The position numbers and the translations under genes are program-made. DNA of 64,000 nt from Ottelia alismoides. Lineage: Eukaryota; Streptophyta; Magnoliopsida; Alismatales; Hydrocharitaceae. The notes beneath the pieces were generated by a model. That model was not told the origin of the DNA, searched no databases, and saw nothing but the letters and a program-made list of their open reading frames with translations. The stretch spans positions 806,001 to 870,000 of the forward strand of contig JAZKJV010000296.1 in assembly GCA_037367405.1 (NCBI GenBank), written 5' to 3'. This document shows, piece by piece, positions 58,230 through 64,000 of this stretch; positions within the stretch are counted from its first letter, which is position 1; the number at the start of each line of letters is the position of its first letter.

Positions 58230-58485
58230 TTTTCTATAAAACTTGTTTTCTATGTGTTAATCATGAGATCCACCTTAGAAAATCCATTATCGTTTCACAA
58301 TAACACATAAAAAGCTCAAAATTTATCTTCCATATATCGCACAAAGTTTTTCAAAATCTTGTTTTCTAAGTGTAAAATGTGAGATCCGAATTTCTTCTTT
58401 GAAAAGTCATCATGATTCCAAATAAAACACAAAAGCCTGAAATTTATCTTCCATATATCTCACAGACTTTAAGACCCTTCTCATG
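58230..58485 (+). repeat. Two-copy tandem repeat, ~125 bp
   Basis: Two diverged direct copies (about 58238-58350 and 58358-58480) share CTTGTTTTCTA(T/A)GTGT, GAGATCC, AACACA and AATTTATCTTCCATATAT. No coding significance is visible. Confidence 0.55.
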
Positions 58486-58559
58486 AAATATCGACACATA
58501 TCACATGATATATTGGAAAGACGATATACACATCGTAAAATTTAACTCTGCCACCAATT

Positions 58560-59565
58560 TTTATTAATTTTTGTACCAAAAATTCCACTTTTGTTTTTGG
58601 TGAAATCCTTTATTGCCATCCCACGGTGCCCCGATGTATGTCCTCATCAAAGCTACCGCCAACATACACACTCCCTAACTTGATCTTCGCTCCGACTCCT
58701 GCCCTTCTCCTCCTCATCCACCTCAATCCCCCTACCCAAATTCCATCTCCCTCTCTTCTGAGGAACCTTGTGAAGTCGCGATCGCCTGCTACGAGCGACT
58801 AACACCATCTCAAGGACGTCGGAGTTCGGTTGGTTGACTCGAATCCCGCCAAGAGCATCCACCACCTCTTGCCCCTCCCAAATCCCCTCTAGTGCTCGCC
58901 GCCTGATGCACCCTACTCCGATGGAAAAGTTTGGTCAGATCATTATCGTCGGGGTAACTTGTGTGGCACTACTACCCTACAAGTCTTACATATTCTCTAA
59001 TCTCCTATAATTGATACAAGAATGTGATCCTTAACGACCTTCACTACCCTATCTTTATGCTATTATTAGCATTCCATACAACTGGAATGTAAATGGAAAA
59101 AAAGCTGAGGCATTCTTAGATTAAAATATAGTGAACGTCAATCAAGATTTTCCGTTATATAAATGCATCTGCAACTTAAACTTTTACCTCCATTATCACG
59201 TAGCCAAACATATTGTAGATAGAGAAATAATTTCTGTTGGGAAGCTTGGCATGGAGCACAGAAGTGTAGGAGCAGGTTGATGTGCCTATGCACCATAAAC
59301 AGATATATTTGATTTCCATATTCAATGAACATGCAACTTAGTTCCAACCTGTCATTCAAAGTATGTCCTTCTTGAAACATGTTTGATGAATTTTCTTCCC
59401 TAAAAGTGCTTTGACAATCAGCTTCAGGCTTCCCATTATCAACACCTCTATCAACAGTGCGTATCTGTCAAGCGCTAAAGAATCGAGATGTTTGGCATCA
59501 TCTGGGGATATTTTATTTTAACCATGTATGACGTAGTAAGCGGCTTATTCATGTTGGATACTGTC
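58560..59565. other. Unassigned DNA with a GC-rich island
   Basis: 58620-58930 is GC-rich, with a 70-codon minus-strand frame (58865-58653, starting MVDALGGIRV, Arg/Glu-rich) of no recognised family. It could be an exon, an LTR leader or chance. The rest is ordinary AT-rich DNA. Confidence 0.3.
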
Positions 59566-59571
59566 ACAGGG

Positions 59572-60276
59572 GTAAATCTCAAACTCGAATTTTTGAGACT
59601 AACCTGTGCAGCGTTAGCTCCTCGCAAGCTAACCAGCCTTCCCCGATGCGTGTAGACGTACACCAGCACGCCAAGTAACCACGCCGCTAGAATACTCGAA
59701 CACAAGCACTAGCACAAGGACACAAGATCTATTGGCACAAAACCCTTTTGTATTGCAAGAGATTCACTCTGAGTGTGATATCTACAAATGAGCCCTACCC
59801 CTCCTTATATAGACAAGCCAGGGGTATACGAAGGGACACCATTATTACATGTACAATGAATGAAAGGACACTTAGTCTTCAATGGAAAACCTTCGTCTTC
59901 CGAGGTGACTCTTCGTGTACATGCCTCTTCATCTCGCATCCCTTCGTCTTTTGCAACCGACACCATATCACCCGCTCCGTCAGCATGCCATGTCGTCTGC
60001 CTCATCAGCACGACATGTCATCATGACACGTCATTAGTGGGCTCCATGCTCCTACGTAGGATGTTGCAGCTCAAGCTCATCAAGTGCCGCCGAACATTTG
60101 TACCGTGTCAAGGAGAACCCGCGGTCTTCGACCTTCGTACGGTAAACCCCATCCTTAGCCATCCGCAAGCTAAGGTGAAGTCCTCCAGAACTTTATAGTG
60201 TGGCCACCGAACCACACGGGCGTGTAATACCGATATTGCACGCTATTCCCGCACCTCGGGAGTTGGGAGTGTTACA
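59572..60276 (-). mobile_element. Solo LTR, 705 bp, with perfect TSD
   Basis: On the minus strand it starts TGTAACACTCCCAACTCC (60276) and ends CCCCTGTGACA (59572). A perfect 5-bp TSD GATAC flanks it (59567-59571 and 60277-60281). A TATA box (TATATAAGGAGGGG, about 59816-59803 on the minus strand) sets the orientation. There is no internal domain. TGTAACACTCCC starts are common in Ty3/gypsy LTRs, but the lineage cannot be assigned. Confidence 0.85.
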
Positions 60277-60283
60277 GATACGA

Positions 60284-60830
60284 CAATAAATGTTTATGAT
60301 CACATACATTTTCCAAGTTATCTAAGATGTATCTACACAAAAAAATGTGTGTCTCATATGAGAGGGTTAGAAAATGAGAATGGGAAGCGTAATATACGAG
60401 AAAAAGATAAGTACGATAAAGAACACCAAGATTTTATGTGGAACCTTACTCTCTAAGGAGCGGGATGAAACAATGGGAGAACGTCTCAAAGGACCGATGT
60501 TGCATTCAACTTTCTCTAATGTGATACATGTGGTGGGGGGCTTCATATATAGCCCACATGGACTCTTCAAGTCCCGCAACTAGTAGATGCAGGACTGAAC
60601 ATAAGAGGGTGTTGTAATTGGACCATGGAGGGATCCAATTACCCACCTACATATGACACGTACTCCGACATTCCCCCTTAAGTTGGAGCATGCAATACTC
60701 AGCTTGGACAAAAACAAAGAAATCTCAAATTTGCAATGCAAGATACTACGGATAATACCAACTCAACGCATACACAACCATCAGTTGATGTCGAGGATGT
60801 TACTTCTCATGCCGTGCGGGTGAGGAGGAA
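60284..60830 (-). mobile_element. 3' end relic of another copia element
   Basis: On the minus strand a degraded pol tail (KLSIACSNL, compare [11 protein letters not shown]) encoded by ..GCATGCTCCAACTTAAG is followed by a polypurine tract AAGGGGGAA and then TGTCGGAGTACGTGTC (from 60670), which begins an LTR. It holds a TATA-like GCTATATATGAAGCC near 60556-60542. The LTR end is not defined; it may reach towards 60284. Confidence 0.5.
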
Positions 60831-62480
60831 CAAATGGGATGGAGTGTGAGTCGAACATGGTCTCCTCATCAGAGAACGTGTGTGTAGCATTCGGATCCGC
60901 ACAAACTGAACCCAACCCGATCAAGGATCTGAAGAATCAATTAATATTCAATTAAGATTGAATAATCCCAGATCGATCCCTTGATCACAGATCGAAACTC
61001 ATTCGGTCGCAATCGATAAAAAGGCAATCGCATCGTTATGCGTGTCGTGAAAAATCCGTGTCACAAATTTGAAAATCGTAAAACAAATCGAAGCCACCTA
61101 AAAGTCCGATTCGACGGAATAAAACCAAGAAATCGACCGTTCGTTAACCGAAGATCGTTTGATATTTTAATTTCACAAAATTTAGATACTAACCAAAAAC
61201 GTATCTCGAGAATTTTGGGAATTCATACCCAATCCTATATATGAATATCATACTCATATTGATCGTCGTTCTGAAATGGTCAAAGCGAGCTATTATTCGT
61301 CAAAATCAGAGTCTCGAGGCGCAAATGCAGATGATTTTGAGATTTTTTTAAGAAGTACAAAATGGAACTAATATGATGTCAACAATGATGTCATTTTAAA
61401 AAAATAAGGGGGAGTTCAAATAGCGTAGGAAGCTTTCTTTTTTCCCACCCTCTTTTTTTCTTTCCTATTTCCCCAAATCCCCAAATGCTCTTAGTCATAG
61501 GAGCCCAAAACCCCACAAATTTTGCTCCTCTTCTTTCCATAGACGAACAACTGCATGTTGCTGGAGCTTCTTGATTAAGCCAACTGCTGCAGCCAAAAGG
61601 TGTTGTCCTAGTACTTCTGGAGCTCAACTTGAGCAGCAACAACTGCTCCTTTCTAGCAAAACAAAGCCTCATTTGATGCTCCTGTATCATGCTGGAAGCC
61701 TCGTGAAGATCCTCTCATACATGCAAGCTGATCCCCAAGTATAGAAGATTCATAGGTACAATCCAAAAAATTTCCCTCCTCTTTGATGCCATGCATGTGT
61801 CTCTCATAATGGATCCTCCTTTGTTTGGAAATTGGGATTTTAAATCATGAAATAGATTCTAAAAATTTAAATTATAAGACTGAGGTAACTTCTCTGCTTC
61901 ATAAATTTAAATAAGGAAATTGAGCTCTGTCTCCCGATTTCTCAAGTACGAACCTGTATGATTCATTCTAAAGATCATACATCTCATATGACTTCTTCAT
62001 ATGCACACCAACATGTCAGTATATGATCCTTGTCTAGGTCACCAACTTATTGGTCTGTCAAATGTGCATTCTCAACCATATAGATGCAGCATATATGTCT
62101 CAAGTCAAAGGTGCATGCCTGATCGTGATAGTTACGATTCAGGTCTTAGTTTATCTCAACCTCATCAAGTCAACTCTTTGACTTGATTATTCCAAGACTT
62201 ATGAATCCTCATTCCTATGCAGAAGTCTTGCATTAAGAAGTCGACTGAAAATCAGTCTTCTGAGAAAGATTGCCATCGCTTTCCCAGACTGGAGATCTTT
62301 ATCGAATATCATATGTCTGAATTCAGTTGTGTCCTCCCAACTGCATGGTATTCAATATGACCATGGTAGATAGTTCTAATTGTACAAAGGAACCTTAATA
62401 GTAAAGTGCATTCATTCAATATATCATTTCAAATGGACATGATAAAATAATAAGTTTTATTATATTAATGGGTTGCCAAT
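60831..62480. other. Unassigned DNA
   Basis: No gene supported. 61380-61700 contains a T-rich tract followed by a moderately GC-rich segment; the frames on both strands there (for example 61391-61690, minus) look like chance or LTR leader sequence. Confidence 0.4.
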
Positions 62481-62483
62481 GGC

Positions 62484-62735
62484 TTACAAGTCCAACAGGG
62501 GGTTAGTGCAAGAGGGAGATAGAAGTGACTCCAGTTGTACATGATGTGTAGTCTTCCTAGTGTCTTCCAACTTTCCAACATCTAATCCGCTAAGTTCATG
62601 ATCCACTTCATAACCTTGGCTGGAGGCGTAAGATTTAACCATATTAACACCATTTCTAAATTTATCAACCAATGAATAATATCTCATGACAAGTCTAGAA
62701 ATATCATCCTCCATAGAACTCTCATGACAAATCAT
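62484..62735 (-). pseudogene. Unidentified protein-like frame (83 codons)
   Basis: The minus-strand frame begins MICHESSMEDDISRLVMRYY and contains LVDKFRNGVNMVKSYASSQG, then an acidic, Ser/Thr-rich tail ending at 62484. The composition is protein-like, and the helical N-terminal part vaguely recalls the C-terminal region of FAR1/FHY3-type proteins, but I cannot confirm that. It may be the last exon of a gene or a transposon-derived fragment. Confidence 0.3.
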
Positions 62736-62739
62736 GGAA

Positions 62740-64000
62740 GAAGTCTGCTCTATTGGCCCTGCTGAGATATTTGGGTCTCATACTCAACATATCGTGTCGA
62801 TATGTAATCCATGGGTTGAGTGTGCATCGTCAATGTGGCAGACATTGGTCAGAGCCTCATCTAGCAATGTCAATAGGCAAAGGTACTTAGGAGTGAGGTC
62901 CTAGATCCAATCCCCTATAGATGGAGGGTCTAATAATGGGTTGTATGCATGCCGGTCAAGATAAGCTTGATCACTCAGGTCAATTAAGTCTGGAAAGGTG
63001 TAAGCCTCTACATCTGATCGATTGTGGTATTTCCTAGGATCAAATCATGATATGTAGAGGTGTAGCTCTGACCCATCCCAATATTCATAGACGGGGAAAA
63101 TGGAGTTTGTAGCGGAAGATATGTCTGCCAGTCATCTTTCTTAGCAGTCGCTTGCCCTTCACATGTCATCTCTTCTTAGCAGCCAATCTCGTGTTTATCA
63201 TAAGTGCTAGTTAATTTGTGGAAGAAGGTGGGGTAGGTGAGAATGAAGAAGAAACGAAGAAGTCAATCGAAGTTTCGACTTCGTAGTTTGAGTGGGGTGG
63301 AACCGACCATGGGTAATAGTCTCCTGTGGGTGGTTGAGGATATGTGGAAGAAAGAGAAAGTAACAATGGTCGATCCATGATCGAGGAAACCTGACTTGTG
63401 AAGTCTGAGTATAGAGACCGATAAGCCGATCAACTAATCATTATATATGCTTCTCTTCGACTCTATCTATTTTTTACGAAATAATGTAACCCAATATCAA
63501 TAGTTTTAAATTATGTATATATATTTGATTGATTGGCCTCACCTATTAGAAATTCCTGGCTCAGCCACCCAAGAATGGGAGAATTGCACATATGCATGAA
63601 TGGTCCGTAAGGTAACACCCAAGGAGATTTAAAGTTAAATTCATGTGGACCCCTCCGAAAATCATGCTCTTCCACTCCCTAATTACTTTTCTATTCCCTA
63701 GTTAGTGCTAGTTTCTAAAAGTCATTATTAATGCTAATAAATCTTCTTTTCATTCTTTATCCATCATCCAATATGCATTACAATTAATTTTAAGTATTCC
63801 TTTCACGTCTTAGTTTCCTTTAGATACATGATATCATGGTAACACCTTCAAAGAACTATAATTAGAATATTAATATTTTAATATACCATTACTTTAAGTA
63901 TATGATGAAGAGATACATGATTGAAAGTAAATTACATAATAAAGTGCATGAATTATACACCAAATTCCGATATCATACGCAGATTTTAAGAAATAGCATT
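62740..64000. other. Unassigned DNA to window end
   Basis: No gene, repeat pair or RNA gene recognised. The last 500 bp are AT-rich. Confidence 0.45.

Noticed and set aside
59572..60276. Possible caulimovirus-like endogenous fragment, because of the GC-rich leader and TATA
   Set aside because: TG...CA ends with a perfect 5-bp TSD and no viral coding domain identify an LTR.
1..64000. tRNA, rRNA, snoRNA or microRNA genes
   Set aside because: No cloverleaf, conserved rRNA segment or long precursor hairpin was recognised by eye; a covariance-model scan would be needed to exclude them.

Overview
This window is nuclear DNA from a flowering plant, probably a monocot: a GC-rich 5' gene end with short introns, a Tourist-type MITE, Ty1/copia and chromodomain Ty3/gypsy retrotransposons, and long AT-rich intergenic stretches. 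It holds almost no host genes. Most of it is layered transposon insertions, and several layers can be peeled back using target-site duplications (TSDs) read directly from the sequence.

Layout. 1-7.4 kb: exon-like relics, the 5' part of a PITH-domain protein gene (minus strand, 2314-2711), then AT-rich DNA with Helitron-like ends. 7.4-13.1 kb: a miniature LTR element (TRIM) whose 5' LTR is split by a minus-strand copia element (Copia-1, 7498-12666, TSD GTTGT). 14.55-23.2 kb: a plus-strand copia element with 145-bp LTRs (Copia-2), broken between gag and protease by a 3.6-kb LTR-like element (family Y). 23.2-24.0 kb: an internally deleted copia relic. 24.6-27 kb: degenerate repeats, one carrying a 152-bp MITE. 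29.4-53.5 kb: a second family Y solo LTR (TSD GAGCT) split twice, first by an 18.3-kb Tekay-like chromovirus array LTR-internal-LTR-internal-LTR (30692-49005, TSD CGACC), then by a solo LTR (50293-53069, TSD ACTAA/ACTGA). That solo LTR carries a block of host-gene-like exons. 55.3-57.9 kb: a truncated copia 5' end beside a hAT transposase pseudogene. 58-64 kb: a 705-bp solo LTR (TSD GATAC), a copia 3' end relic and unassigned DNA.

No element looks capable of autonomous movement: every gag and pol has stops or frameshifts. The two Tekay units share three premature stops. This suggests the unit had already decayed when unequal recombination between LTRs duplicated it in place. The most unusual items are the tandem shared-LTR chromovirus array with inherited stops, the gene fragment inside a solo LTR, the complementary truncation of the two Copia-1 LTRs at a splice-donor-like site, the palindrome-rich family Y LTR, and the TRIM/Copia-1 nest whose empty site can be reconstructed.
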